64,000 bases of DNA. Origin: VFJZ01 sp046598415 (lineage in GTDB: Bacteria > Actinomycetota > Thermoleophilia > Gaiellales > F1-60-MAGs149). Positions 25,160-34,225 of the stretch are shown in pieces. Under the pieces are notes generated by a model that made no database searches, was not told the origin of the DNA, and worked only from the letters and a program-made list of their open reading frames with translations. Location: NCBI GenBank assembly GCA_046598415.1, contig JBKJIG010000044.1, positions 1 through 64,000 on the forward strand. The letters are read 5' to 3'. Positions within the stretch are counted from its first letter, which is position 1, and the number at the start of each line of letters is the position of its first letter. A program made the position numbers and the translations under genes.

Positions 25160-26290
25160 TCAGCAGCACCAGCCGGCGACGGCCGGGAAGCTGGCGCTGC
25201 CGAGCCCGTCCGGATCGAGCCGTTCGCCGATGTGCTCGAGCGTGCGGTCTCGACCCGTCGCGGCGTCCACGAGGTGCCAGCGGTCGGTCGACGGGTCGGG
25301 CACCAGGAGGGTGCGTCCGTCGGGTGACCACGCCACCGTGGCCGCGCCGGCGACGGTGGTCACCGAGCGCTCGCCGGAACCGTCGATCGCCATGAGCCGG
25401 ACCTCGCCGCCCGGCAGCACGACGGCCAGATCGGCGGCCGCGCCGGGGCTGGTCGCGATCGCCGCCGGTGCGACGGCGAGCAGGTGCCGCTGCTTCGCGG
25501 TGGCGGGGTCGAGCGCCAGCAGCCCGGCGTCGGTCGCGATCAGGAGCGTGCGGCCGTCGGCGCTGTACAGCAGCGACCGGATCGCCCCGGTGACCGGTAG
25601 CACCGTCGCGTCGACGCCATCGACGTCGGTGGTCGCGACGTTGCCGTCACCGGCGTCGTAGGCGAGCACGTGGCTGCCCGGTCGCCAGGCAGCCGGAGCG
25701 GCGCCGATCGCCCGTGCCAGCAGGCGGTCGTGCGTGCCGTCGCCGTCCACGACCCGCAGGTCGTCGCCCTCGCGGTAGGCGATGCGGAAGCCGTCCTTCG
25801 GCGCCCAGCGCACGTCGCGCAGCGGCGCCTGCCGGACGAGCGGCCAGCGGACGGTGCCGGTGTCCGGTTCGACCGCGTACAGGGCGTTGTCGCGGATCAC
25901 CGCCACGAACCGGCCGGTCGGCGACCAGGTGGCAGCCGAGTAGCGGCCGAGCAGGCGGCCGGAGCCGTCGCCGCGCAGCACCCAGACGCCGGCGTCGGTG
26001 GTCAGCAGCAGGCGTCCGGGCGTGCCCGTCGCCAGCGGCGCGGGCACCGTCGGCCGCGGCGCGTCGCGGACGATGCGATCGTGCAGGAAGCCGGCGACCG
26101 CCAGCCCGGGCGGCGTCAGGGCCGCGACGACCAGGGCGGTGGCGGCGAGCGCGAGCGCGATGCGGCGGCGCGGCGGTCGGCGCGGCACGCGTTCGCGGGC
26201 GACGAACGCGTCGCGGACGGCAGGCCACGCCCGCTCCTGCGCCGCTTCCTCCGCGGGAGCCCGCAGGACGCTCAGATCTTCCGCGCTCAC
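25160..26290 (-). CDS. Membrane-anchored beta-propeller protein, probable anti-sigma partner
   Basis: 376 residues. A cytoplasmic N-terminus of about 60 residues with a basic stretch is followed by one membrane helix (RIALALAATALVVAALTPPG). The extracytoplasmic part is a repeated WD40/TolB-like propeller with units such as ATWSPTGRFVAVIRDN, SLLYSADGRTLLIATDAG and VAWSPDGRTLLVPDP. The GTG at 26290 overlaps the stop of the ECF sigma factor by 4 bases, so I infer a regulator sensing an external signal. A zinc-binding anti-sigma motif is not evident. Confidence 0.78.
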   Translation of the reverse strand: MSAEDLSVLRAPAEEAAQERAWPAVRDAFVARERVPRRPPRRRIALALAATALVVAALTPPGLAVAGFLHDRIVRDAPRPTVPAPLATGTPGRLLLTTDAGVWVLRGDGSGRLLGRYSAATWSPTGRFVAVIRDNALYAVEPDTGTVRWPLVRQAPLRDVRWAPKDGFRIAYREGDDLRVVDGDGTHDRLLARAIGAAPAAWRPGSHVLAYDAGDGNVATTDVDGVDATVLPVTGAIRSLLYSADGRTLLIATDAGLLALDPATAKQRHLLAVAPAAIATSPGAAADLAVVLPGGEVRLMAIDGSGERSVTTVAGAATVAWSPDGRTLLVPDPSTDRWHLVDAATGRDRTLEHIGERLDPDGLGSASFPAVAGWCC

Positions 26291-26820
26291 GACGGCTCTT
26301 CCAGGCTGGCGCCGAGCGCGTCGAGCCCGCGTCGCAGCCGCGAGTTGACCGTGCCGCGCGGCAGGTCGAGCAAGGTCGCGATCTCGCCCGGCGTCAGGTC
26401 GAGCACGAACCGCAGCGCCACCACCTGGCGCTGCTCGGCCGGTAGGCGGGCGATCAGCGCCGGTGCGTCGTCGGGTGCCGGGGCCGGGTCGGTCGCGGCC
26501 GCCGGGACGTCCTCCAGCGCCGACTCCGCCCGCCGCGAACGGGCGCGCACCCAGTCGATCGCCCGGTTGGAGGCGATGCGGGCCAGCCACGGTCGCACCG
26601 GCCGCCCGCGCTCGAACCGGTCGAGGTTGCGCACCGCTGCCAGGAACGCCTCCTGCGCGATGTCCTCGGCCGCCGCCGCGTCGTGGCAGACCAGGAACGC
26701 GACGCGGTACACCGCCGCGAAGTGCCGCCGGTACAGCTCGGCGAACGCCTGGTCGTCACCGTCCCGCGCGCGCTGCACGAGCCGGGCCTCGTCGTCGCGC
26801 CGGAGGAGGGAGAACGGCAC
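26287..26820 (-). CDS. ECF-type RNA polymerase sigma factor
   Basis: 177 residues. Region 2 is seen in DQAFAELYRRHFAAVYRVA and AEDIAQEAFLAAVRNLDRF, ending RPWLARIASNRAIDW. Region 4 is seen in LPAEQRQVVALRFVLDLTPG with LDLPRGTVNSRLRRG. It directs RNA polymerase to its own promoters in response to the adjacent membrane protein. GTG at 26820 (VPFSLLRRDDEARL) is preferred to the upstream ATG at 26889 because the extra residues are not family-like. Confidence 0.88.
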   Translation of the reverse strand: MPFSLLRRDDEARLVQRARDGDDQAFAELYRRHFAAVYRVAFLVCHDAAAAEDIAQEAFLAAVRNLDRFERGRPVRPWLARIASNRAIDWVRARSRRAESALEDVPAAATDPAPAPDDAPALIARLPAEQRQVVALRFVLDLTPGEIATLLDLPRGTVNSRLRRGLDALGASLEEPS

Positions 26821-26939
26821 CGGGCGACGATACACCGCGGCCGTCGACGCGCCGGCCGGGCACGGTTCTGCGACACGGATCGACGCCACTGCCGGTCCTA
26901 CGCCGGCGGCGGCGCGAGAGGTCCGCAGGGCGGTCGGGC

Positions 26940-27656
26940 ATGATCCACCTGTCGAGCTGGAGAGGCCGCGTGACCGAGGGCAAGTTGCACGAGGCGGAGA
27001 TCGAGTCGCGCTGGGAGGCGGCGCCTGCAGTCCTCGCCGTGATGGTGCTGCAGGTCGCGATCAGCCTCGTCAGCCACGATCAGGGCTGGACGCTCTGGCG
27101 GCTGCCGTGGTGGTCGTGGCTGATCCTGATCATCCCCGAGGCGACCCTGTTCGCCGCGCTCGCGCTGTCGTGGCCGCGGCGCCAGATCGAGCAGCTCGGC
27201 CGGCGCCGCGAGGCGTCACTGGGGCTGTTCCTCGTGGTCGGCATCGGCAACGGCCTCGCGCTGCTCGCGCTGCTCGTGGCGTTGATCGGTGGCCACGAGC
27301 ACAGCGGCGGCGAGCTGCTGTGCAAGGCCGGGACGATCTGGACCACCAACGTGATCGCCTTCGGGCTCTGGTACTGGGTCTTCGACCGGGGCGGCCCGGT
27401 GCGGCGCCGCGAGCCCGACCCACCGCCGGCCGACTTCCAGTTCCCGCAGATGGAGAACCCCGACCTGGCCGAGCCCGGCTGGCATCCGCGGCTGCTCGAC
27501 TACGTCTACCTGTCGTTCACGAACTCGGTCGCGTTCAGCCCGACCGACGCGATGCCGCTCACCCGGCAGGCGAAGGTGCTGATGATGCTCGAGGCGTCGG
27601 CGTCGGCCATCACGGTGCTGCTGGTGGCCGCTCGCGCGGTCAACATCCTCCGGTAG
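26940..27656 (+). CDS. DUF1345-like integral membrane protein
   Basis: 238 residues with four or five hydrophobic helices (for example PAVLAVMVLQVAISLV, WSWLILIIPEATLFAALALS, IGNGLALLALLVALIGG). The C-terminal segment SFTNSVAFSPTDAMPLTRQA followed by LEASASAITVLLVAARAVN is a recurring pattern in a family of actinobacterial membrane proteins of unknown function, and resembles the pore region of small potassium channels. It could be an ion channel-like protein. ATG at 26940; GTG at 26970 is an alternative. Divergent from the ECF sigma operon. Confidence 0.72.
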   Translation: MIHLSSWRGRVTEGKLHEAEIESRWEAAPAVLAVMVLQVAISLVSHDQGWTLWRLPWWSWLILIIPEATLFAALALSWPRRQIEQLGRRREASLGLFLVVGIGNGLALLALLVALIGGHEHSGGELLCKAGTIWTTNVIAFGLWYWVFDRGGPVRRREPDPPPADFQFPQMENPDLAEPGWHPRLLDYVYLSFTNSVAFSPTDAMPLTRQAKVLMMLEASASAITVLLVAARAVNILR

Positions 27657-27720
27657 CGTCCCGCCGAATGCACCGCCCTGATGTGATCGTGATCGGAGCG
27701 GGCCTGCTCTACCCGGCGCG

Positions 27721-28542
27721 CTAGCCGGGGCGGCCGTCGGCGAGCTGCGGGAACTTCGACACCGGGTACACGTCCACGGGCGCCGAGCGCTGCTGCACCA
27801 GCACGCCGCCGTCGACGCGCAGCGTGACGCCGGTGATGTAGCGGGCGTCGTCGGTGGCGAGGAAGAGCGTCGGGCCGGCCACGTCGTCGGCGCTGCCGAG
27901 GCGGCGCAGCGGCACGACCTCGCCGCGCTCTTTCGCCAGCTCGTCGTCGATGTCGTAGGTGCGGATCAGGCCCGGGACGATGCAGTTGACGCGGATGCCG
28001 TAGGGCGCCAGGTCGAGCGCCATCGCGCGGGTCAGCGCTTCGACGCCGCCCTTCGCCGCGTCGTAGGAGGCCATCGCGCGGTGGGCGTGGGTGCCGCCGC
28101 CGCTCGACATGTGGATGATCGAGCCGGTGCCGCGTTCGGCCATCGAACCCACGACGGCCTGCGAGCAGAGGTACGTGCCCTTCAGGTTCGTGTCGACGAT
28201 CTTGTCCCACCAGGCCTCGTCGCCCTCCAGGAAGTGGCGGCAGGCGGCCTCGTAGGTGGCGATCGCGGCATTGTTGACGAGCACGTCGATGGGGCCGTGC
28301 GCGGCGACGGCCGTCGCGACCATGGCGTCGACCTCGGACTTCGAGGCGACGTCGGCGATCGCGGCGACGGCCGTGCCGCCGGCGGCGGTGATGGCCGAGA
28401 CGACCTCGTCGGCGCGCGCCGGGTCGACGTCGTTGACGGTCACCTTGGCGCCCTCGCCCGCGAACCGTTCGGCGACCGCGCGACCGATCCCGTGCCCGGC
28501 ACCGGTCACCAGCACGCTCTGTCCGCCGAATCGTCCGCTCAT
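27721..28542 (-). CDS. Short-chain dehydrogenase/reductase (SDR)
   Basis: 273 residues. Classical SDR: cofactor motif TGAGHGIG at residues 13-20, DVLVNNAA near residue 90, the catalytic Ser in IIHMSSGGG and the YDAAK Tyr-Lys pair around residue 160. The N-terminal motif and the aspartate in VNDVD suggest NAD(H) preference. The extended C-terminus (SAPVDVYPVSKFPQLADG) is unusual but plausible. The ATG at 28542 has a GAGGAG ribosome binding site 7 bases upstream. Divergent from the nitrilase-family gene. The substrate is unknown. Confidence 0.86.
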   Translation of the reverse strand: MSGRFGGQSVLVTGAGHGIGRAVAERFAGEGAKVTVNDVDPARADEVVSAITAAGGTAVAAIADVASKSEVDAMVATAVAAHGPIDVLVNNAAIATYEAACRHFLEGDEAWWDKIVDTNLKGTYLCSQAVVGSMAERGTGSIIHMSSGGGTHAHRAMASYDAAKGGVEALTRAMALDLAPYGIRVNCIVPGLIRTYDIDDELAKERGEVVPLRRLGSADDVAGPTLFLATDDARYITGVTLRVDGGVLVQQRSAPVDVYPVSKFPQLADGRPG

Positions 28543-28606
28543 CGTCTTGCTCCTCTGCGTTCGAATACCCACGGAATTGTCACCGCGACGCCCCTACGAT
28601 GGTGCC

Positions 28607-29461
28607 GTGCAGACCACCCTCGGCATCGCGCAGTTCCTCGCCGCCCCGGCCGACCCCGTCGCGAACCTCGACCGGGCGGTCGCCCACATCGCCTCGCTGG
28701 CCGCCCGCGGCTGCGATCTGATCGTGCTGCCGGAGCTGTGGCCGTGCGGGTTCTCGTGGGACACGCTGGCCGACGACGCACGCGCCGCGGCCGAGCCGAT
28801 CGACGGTCCGCGGGGCGCCACGCTGGCCGCGGCGGCCAGGGCGAGCGGCGCGTGGGTGCTCGCCGGCACGGTGCCGGAGCAGGCGGAGCGCGCCGCCGGC
28901 GGCGTGTTCAACACGGCGGTCCTGTACGGGCCCGACGGCCGGCTCCGGGCCGTCCACCGGAAGGCGCGGCTGTACACGCCGCTCGGCGAGGACCGTGCCT
29001 TCACTGCGGGCACCACGTTGACGGTGGTGCGGCATCCGCAGCTCGGTCACGTCGGGATCGCGACGTGCTTCGACGGCGACTTCCCCGAGGTCGCCCGCAC
29101 CATGCGCCGCGCCGGGGCCCGCATCGTGCTGCATCCGGCCGCCTACGAGGTCGCGGCCGAGGGGTGGTGGGACGTGCTCTACCCGGCGAACGCGCTCGCC
29201 AACGGGCAGTGGTGGATCAGCGTCAACCAGTGCGGCGTGACGCCGTCGGGCACGCTGCTCGGCGCCAGCCGCGTGATCTCGCCGCTCGGCGTCGTTGTCG
29301 CCGAGGCGGGGCGGGTGGGGGAGGGAGTCGACGCGCCGGCCGAGGAACTCGTCGTCGAGCTCGATTTTGCGGCGGAGCTTGCGGACTGGGACCGATCATG
29401 TGCGGCACTCGTCACGGAGGCGGTGCAGACGCCGGCCATCCGGGTGATCCACGTCGCTTGA
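28607..29461 (+). CDS. Carbon-nitrogen hydrolase (nitrilase superfamily)
   Basis: 284 residues. Catalytic triad: Glu in LIVLPELWPCG, Lys in VHRKARLYTPLGED, and Cys in GIATCFDGDFPEVAR. This belongs to the amidase/N-carbamoyl hydrolase part of the nitrilase superfamily. GTG at 28607. It precedes an acetamidase C-terminal remnant, an NCS1 permease and two amidases, so it probably takes part in breakdown of an imported amide, ureide or N-carbamoyl compound. Confidence 0.86.
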   Translation: MQTTLGIAQFLAAPADPVANLDRAVAHIASLAARGCDLIVLPELWPCGFSWDTLADDARAAAEPIDGPRGATLAAAARASGAWVLAGTVPEQAERAAGGVFNTAVLYGPDGRLRAVHRKARLYTPLGEDRAFTAGTTLTVVRHPQLGHVGIATCFDGDFPEVARTMRRAGARIVLHPAAYEVAAEGWWDVLYPANALANGQWWISVNQCGVTPSGTLLGASRVISPLGVVVAEAGRVGEGVDAPAEELVVELDFAAELADWDRSCAALVTEAVQTPAIRVIHVA

Positions 29462-29512
29462 CGCGTCGGAGGTCGTCGTCACAATCGCCCGCGGCCACGA
29501 CCGACCCGGTCG

Positions 29513-29677
29513 GTGCGTGCAATGATCGCCTGGCTCCGTGACGAGCACGGCCTCGACCGTCGCGACGCCTACATGCTCTGTAGCCTTTCCGGCGACCTCA
29601 AGATCATCGAGATCGTGGCCATGGGCATGGGGAAGGTCGCGATGACGATGCCGCTGGGTTTGTTCGACAAGTCGTAG
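29513..29677 (+). pseudogene. C-terminal remnant of an acetamidase/formamidase gene
   Basis: A 54-residue frame containing RAMIAWLRDEHGLDRRDAY and MLCSLSGDLKIIEIV, the hallmark C-terminal segment of FmdA/AmdA acetamidases, which are normally 300 residues or more. No upstream portion in any frame resembles the rest of the enzyme, so I read it as the surviving 3' end after a deletion. It ends 17 bases before the NCS1 permease start. Whether a short protein is still made from GTG 29513 or ATG 29522 is unknown. Confidence 0.72.
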
Positions 29678-29694
29678 AAGGGGAGGAAAGCGGG

Positions 29695-31206
29695 ATGGCA
29701 CAGACGTCCGAGGAGGGCAAGGCGCTATCGACCGCGAGCGGCATCGAGATGCGCTCGATCGACTGGGTGCCGCACGAGGAGCGCCACGGCGAGGTGTGGC
29801 ACCTCGGCGGGGTCTGGTTCTCGGGCAACGCGGAGCTCACGACGACGGCCACGGGCGTGCTCTGCATCTCGCTCGGCGGCAACCTGATCTGGACCCTGGT
29901 CGCGATGCTGATCGGGACGCTGTTCGGCACGTTCTTCACGGCGTTCCACTCGGCCCAGGGTCCCCAGCTGGGACTACCGCAGATGATCCAGTCCCGCGCG
30001 CAGTTCGGCTACCTCGGCGTGGCCGTGCTGGTGCTGCCGTTCATGGTCTTCAACTATGCCGGCTACAACGTCTTCAACGGCCTGCTCGCCGCCGGCGCGC
30101 TGGAGAACGTGGTCGGCGGCGACATCAAGATCTGGCTCGTCGTCGTCTCCGTCGTTGCGGTCCTGGCGGCGATCTGGGGCTACGACCTGATCCACCTATC
30201 GCAGCGGTGGCTCACCTACGCCTTCATCATCTTCTTCGGCGTGTACACGATCGGCGTCCTCGCGACGATCGGCTTCCCGGCGGGTTCCTGGGATCTGAAC
30301 GGCTTCCAGACGACGCCGTTCATCGCGTCGTTCGCCCTGACGGTCTCGTACCAGATCGGCTGGGCGCCGTACGTGTCGGACTACTCGCGCTACCTGCCGG
30401 CCAGCGCCGGCGTGAAGAGCACCTTCCTGTGGACCTACTGGCCGCTGGTGGTCGCCGGCTTCTGGATGTTCGCGATGGGCGCCATCATCGCGGCGCCGAT
30501 CGCCGACCAGGCCCCTGGGACGATCGATGCGATCCGGGCGACCGGCGACGACATCTTCGGCAGCTTCGGCGCGATCGTGCTGCTGCTCTCGGTGCCCGCG
30601 CTCGTGCTGATCATCGCCATGAACATGTACGGCGGTGGTTTGATCCTGATCTCGATGGCGGACTCGTTCAAGAAGGTCACGCCCGCACTGTGGCACCGCA
30701 TCGCGAGCATCTTCGCGATCGCCATCACGTCGCTCGTGTTCGCCTTCTACGCGACGTCGAACGGCGACTTCCTCGGGTACTACAACAACCTGATCGTCCT
30801 GTTGCTGTACTTCTTCGCGCCGTGGACGGCCGTCAACCTGGTCGACTACTTCATCGTCCGCAAGGGCCACTACGCCATTCGCGAGATCTTCAACCCCGAC
30901 GGCATCTACGGCCGCTGGGGCTGGTACGGGATCATCGCCTACCTGGCCGGGTTCGTCGCGATGATTCCGTTCATGCTCGTCGGGACGGCCGACACCAAGT
31001 TCGAGTGGTGGATCGGACCGATCGCGAAGAGCCTCGACTACACCGATATCTCCGTGTTCATCGGCATCCCGGTGTCCTCGATCGTCTACCTGTTCCTCGC
31101 CCGGCGGCTCGACCTGGAGAAGGAGCGCCAGCTCGAGGCGGCGGAGGGTGGCATGACGTTCTCCGAGCTCGAGCACGACGTGCAGGAGGACACGGGCCGA
31201 ATCTAG
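29695..31206 (+). CDS. NCS1-family nucleobase/cytosine/allantoin permease
   Basis: 503 residues with about 12 membrane helices. NCS1 features: WFSGNAELTTTATGVL in helix 1, PQMIQSRAQFGYLG, the FNYAGYNVFNG region, and SYQIGWAPYVSDYSRYLP in the middle. The family imports pyrimidines, purines, hydantoins or allantoin with H+ or Na+. Ribosome binding site GGGGAGGAAA precedes the ATG at 29695. The flanking nitrilase and two amidases suggest the substrate is an amide or ureide used as a nitrogen source. Confidence 0.87.
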   Translation: MAQTSEEGKALSTASGIEMRSIDWVPHEERHGEVWHLGGVWFSGNAELTTTATGVLCISLGGNLIWTLVAMLIGTLFGTFFTAFHSAQGPQLGLPQMIQSRAQFGYLGVAVLVLPFMVFNYAGYNVFNGLLAAGALENVVGGDIKIWLVVVSVVAVLAAIWGYDLIHLSQRWLTYAFIIFFGVYTIGVLATIGFPAGSWDLNGFQTTPFIASFALTVSYQIGWAPYVSDYSRYLPASAGVKSTFLWTYWPLVVAGFWMFAMGAIIAAPIADQAPGTIDAIRATGDDIFGSFGAIVLLLSVPALVLIIAMNMYGGGLILISMADSFKKVTPALWHRIASIFAIAITSLVFAFYATSNGDFLGYYNNLIVLLLYFFAPWTAVNLVDYFIVRKGHYAIREIFNPDGIYGRWGWYGIIAYLAGFVAMIPFMLVGTADTKFEWWIGPIAKSLDYTDISVFIGIPVSSIVYLFLARRLDLEKERQLEAAEGGMTFSELEHDVQEDTGRI

Positions 31207-31216
31207 CGATCCGGAG

Positions 31217-31252
31217 GGAAGTTCGCGGGCACCGGGATGCCCGCGAACTTCC
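31217..31252. terminator. Strong bidirectional hairpin terminator
   Basis: Perfect 15-base stem (31217-31231 with 31238-31252) and a 6-base loop, 10 bases after the NCS1 permease stop and 16 bases before the stop of the convergent amidase. No T-tract, as is common in GC-rich actinobacteria. Confidence 0.8.
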
Positions 31253-31268
31253 GCCTCGGAACCGGCTG

Positions 31269-32825
31269 TCAGACGGCGGGCTCGGTCTCCACGACGAGCT
31301 CCCCGTCCGCCGGGCTGTACGCGCGGAGCACGGTCGTGACACCGTCGGCGCCGCGCACCCGCATCCCTGCGCGCAGCTGCTCGCGGGGAGTGTCCGCGGG
31401 CACCTCGGTGGCGTCGCCCGACGACGCGAGCGGCGGTCGCGGCCACGGTGCGATGCGCTCCCAGGCGGCCGCCGCGCGCAGCACGGTCGCGTCGCCGAGC
31501 CGGCGGCCGGAGAGCTGCAGCCCGACGGGCATGCCCTCCTCGGCGGCGCCCATCGGGATGCTGATCGCGGGTGCGCCCGTGAGGTTCGCCGGGTAGCAGA
31601 AGTGGCACCAGTCGTCGAAGTGGTCGCCGATCGGCTGCCCTTCGATGGATGGCGGACCGGTCGTGCCGTGCCGGAAGGCGACGACCTCCATCGCGGGCGT
31701 CAGGAACAGGTCGTAGCGCTCCATGAAGCGGCCGAACGCGGAGGCGTAGGCGCCCTGCTCGTTGCGTGCCAGCGCGTACTCCGTCCCCGCGTAGCCGCTG
31801 CCGGCCTCGATCAGCTCGCGGGTGTCGTCACCGATCAGGCCGGTGGCGAGCAGCGGGCCCTCCGACGCGAGGTTGTCGACGCAGGCGATGGTGTTCCACG
31901 TCTCGATCGGGTTCGGGAGTCCCGGGTCGTCCTCGACCATCTCGGCGCCGAGCGAGCGGAACCGCTCCACGGCAGCGCGGAACGTCGCCCGGACGCCCGG
32001 ATCGACGCGGAGGTAGCCGAGGTCCTCGGAGTAGGCGATCCGCAGGCCGGTCAGGTCGCCGTTCGCCTGCCCGGCGGCGGCAAGGTCGTCCGCGAGGTTC
32101 GGGAGGGACGTCGGATCGAGGGGATCGGGCCCGGCCATCACCGCGGTCATCAGCGCGGTGTCGGCGACGGTGAACGCGAGCGGACCGAGGTGCGTCATGG
32201 TGTACCAGCCGGGCCACTGCGGCTCGCGCGGCACCACGCCGAACGTCGCCTTGAAGCCGGCCACGCCGCACAGGGAGGCGGGGATGCGGATCGAGCCGCC
32301 GCCGTCGGAGCCGATCGCGAGCGGCACCATCCCCGCGGCCACGGCCGCGCCGGCGCCGCCGGAGGACCCGCCGGGCACACGGCCCGGATCCCACGGGTTC
32401 GATGTCCGTCCGTAGAGCTCGTTCTCGGCGATGCCGCGGTAGCAGAACTCCGGGATGTTCGTCCGGCCGACCACGATCGCGCCGGCGTCGAGCAGGCGGA
32501 CGAGGAGGGTCGCGGTCGCCTCCGGCCGGAAGCCGAGCAGGGCTCGCGATCCGTCGGTGGTCTCGATGCCCTCCTCCCACACCACGTCCTTGACCGCGAT
32601 CGGCACGCCGGCCAGCGGACCCGGATCCTCACCGGCGGCGACGCGCGCGTCGATGGCGGCTGCGGCTGCGCGCGCCGCGTTGGGCCGCACCTCGCAGAAG
32701 GCGTTCAACGTGCCGTTGAGCCGCGCGATGCGCTCGAGCGAATCCTCGATCACGTCGGCGGCCGTGCGTCGGCCGGCGCGCACGTCCGCGGCGATCTCGA
32801 TGGCGGTGGCGATCCGGTCGCTCAT
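31269..32825 (-). CDS. Amidase signature-family amidase
   Basis: 518 residues. The Ser-cisSer-Lys triad is visible: Lys in GVPIAVKDVVWEEG, the cis-Ser in PGGSSGGAGAA, and the nucleophile Ser in IGSDGGGSIRIPASLCG. The catalytic core spans about residues 20-450. A C-terminal extension of about 60 residues (REQLRAGMRVRGADGVTTV) forms a small extra beta-rich domain not usual in the family. It hydrolyses a small amide or a carbamoyl/hydantoin-derived compound. ATG at 32825 overlaps the stop of the upstream amidase by 4 bases. Confidence 0.88.
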   Translation of the reverse strand: MSDRIATAIEIAADVRAGRRTAADVIEDSLERIARLNGTLNAFCEVRPNAARAAAAAIDARVAAGEDPGPLAGVPIAVKDVVWEEGIETTDGSRALLGFRPEATATLLVRLLDAGAIVVGRTNIPEFCYRGIAENELYGRTSNPWDPGRVPGGSSGGAGAAVAAGMVPLAIGSDGGGSIRIPASLCGVAGFKATFGVVPREPQWPGWYTMTHLGPLAFTVADTALMTAVMAGPDPLDPTSLPNLADDLAAAGQANGDLTGLRIAYSEDLGYLRVDPGVRATFRAAVERFRSLGAEMVEDDPGLPNPIETWNTIACVDNLASEGPLLATGLIGDDTRELIEAGSGYAGTEYALARNEQGAYASAFGRFMERYDLFLTPAMEVVAFRHGTTGPPSIEGQPIGDHFDDWCHFCYPANLTGAPAISIPMGAAEEGMPVGLQLSGRRLGDATVLRAAAAWERIAPWPRPPLASSGDATEVPADTPREQLRAGMRVRGADGVTTVLRAYSPADGELVVETEPAV

Positions 32826-34225
32826 GCGTACTCCCTCGGTGGAACGGGCCATGGTTGTGCGTGCTCGAATGCCGCCGCGACCCGGATGACGAGATCCTCC
32901 CGACCCGGAGCCGCGACGACCATCACGCCGACCGGCCGGCCCGCGGCGGTGACGCCGCCCGGCATCGAGGCGGTCGGCTGCGTGCCGAGGTTCCACGGCG
33001 AGGAGAACGGCATGAACGACATCCAGCCGGGTTCCACGTCAACCCCGCCGATGCGACTCGGCGGCTGGCCGAGCGGGAACGCGGGCGTGGCCGTCACAGG
33101 GGTGATCAGCACGTCGTAATGCGCGAAGAAGTCGTCGAGCCCAGACCGGAACCGCCACAGTCTCGCCATCAGCCCGACGTGCTCCTCGGCCGTCAGCTGC
33201 GGATAGCGCGAGGTCTCCTCGAGGCTCTCCGGGTAGAGATCGTCCGGCTCCAGGACGGGCAGGGCGCTGCGGCGAGTGTCGACGCCGAAGATCGGGAAGT
33301 AGAGCTCCATCGGGTGCTCGACCTGCGGCGCGGCCTCATCGACCTCGGCGCCCAGGGTCGCAACCGTGCGGACCGCCGCCTCCGTGATCGCCCGCACCTC
33401 GTCGTCGACCGGGAACCAGTCGAGAGTCGCGCTCCAGGCCACGCGCAGCCCCTTCAGCGGCGCCGTGCCGTCGGCGCCGGCGATCGCCGCCGCCAGGTCG
33501 GGCAGCGGGTCGCGGCGGGCCATCGGGTCGCGCGCGTCGTGGCCGGCCATCACCTCGAGCAGGGCTGCCGCGTCGGCGACGGTCGCGGCGATCGGCCCGT
33601 GCGTCAGGAAGAGCATGGAGTCGTCGGGAATCGGCCACGTCGGGATGCGCCCCAATGTCGGCTTGATGCCGAACACGCCGCACATCGACGACGGCGCGGT
33701 GATCGATCCGGCCGAGTCGGTGCCGGTCGCCCCCGGCACCAGACCGGCGCCGACGGCCGAGGCCGATCCGCCGCTCGATCCGCCGCTGGTCAGCGACGGG
33801 TCGGCGGGGTTGCGGGTATCGGGCCCGAGCCGGTTCTTGGTCTCTCCGAGCAGGCCGAGCGCCGGAGTGTTGGTCTTGCCGACGATGACGGCGCCCGCCG
33901 CCCGCAGCCGCGCGACGAGGATGCAGTCCTCGTCCGGCACGTTGTCGCGGAACGCGAGCGCCCCGTAGGTGGTGCGCAGCCCTGCGGTCTCGTGCAGGTC
34001 CTTGACGCCGATCGGCACGCCCAGGAGCGGGGCGGTCTCACCGACAGCCAGCCGCCGGTCGGCGGCGTCCGCCGCCGCCAGCGCCCCCTCCGGATCGAGC
34101 GTCACGAACGTGCCGAGATCGGCCCTCCGCTCGATCGCGGCCAGCGTCGCGGTGACGGCCTCGCGGCTGGAGACCTGCCGCTCGGCCAGGGACGTGCGGA
34201 GTCCGATCAGACCATCTCGTCGCAT
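32822..34225 (-). CDS. Amidase signature-family amidase (second copy)
   Basis: 467 residues. The triad is seen in GVPIGVKDLHETAG, TSGGSSGGSASAVGAG and GTDSAGSITAPSSMCG. It differs strongly from the neighbouring amidase, so the pair is not a recent duplication; different substrates or successive steps are likely. ATG at 34225. The two amidases are coupled by a 4-base overlap and converge on the NCS1 permease across a strong terminator. Confidence 0.88.
   Translation of the reverse strand: MRRDGLIGLRTSLAERQVSSREAVTATLAAIERRADLGTFVTLDPEGALAAADAADRRLAVGETAPLLGVPIGVKDLHETAGLRTTYGALAFRDNVPDEDCILVARLRAAGAVIVGKTNTPALGLLGETKNRLGPDTRNPADPSLTSGGSSGGSASAVGAGLVPGATGTDSAGSITAPSSMCGVFGIKPTLGRIPTWPIPDDSMLFLTHGPIAATVADAAALLEVMAGHDARDPMARRDPLPDLAAAIAGADGTAPLKGLRVAWSATLDWFPVDDEVRAITEAAVRTVATLGAEVDEAAPQVEHPMELYFPIFGVDTRRSALPVLEPDDLYPESLEETSRYPQLTAEEHVGLMARLWRFRSGLDDFFAHYDVLITPVTATPAFPLGQPPSRIGGVDVEPGWMSFMPFSSPWNLGTQPTASMPGGVTAAGRPVGVMVVAAPGREDLVIRVAAAFEHAQPWPVPPREYA

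Noticed and set aside
29796..33119. A 1,107-codon open frame on the plus strand
   Set aside because: It runs through the NCS1 permease in another frame and antisense to the first amidase and part of the second; the composition is Arg/Pro/Ala-rich shadow sequence with no domain.
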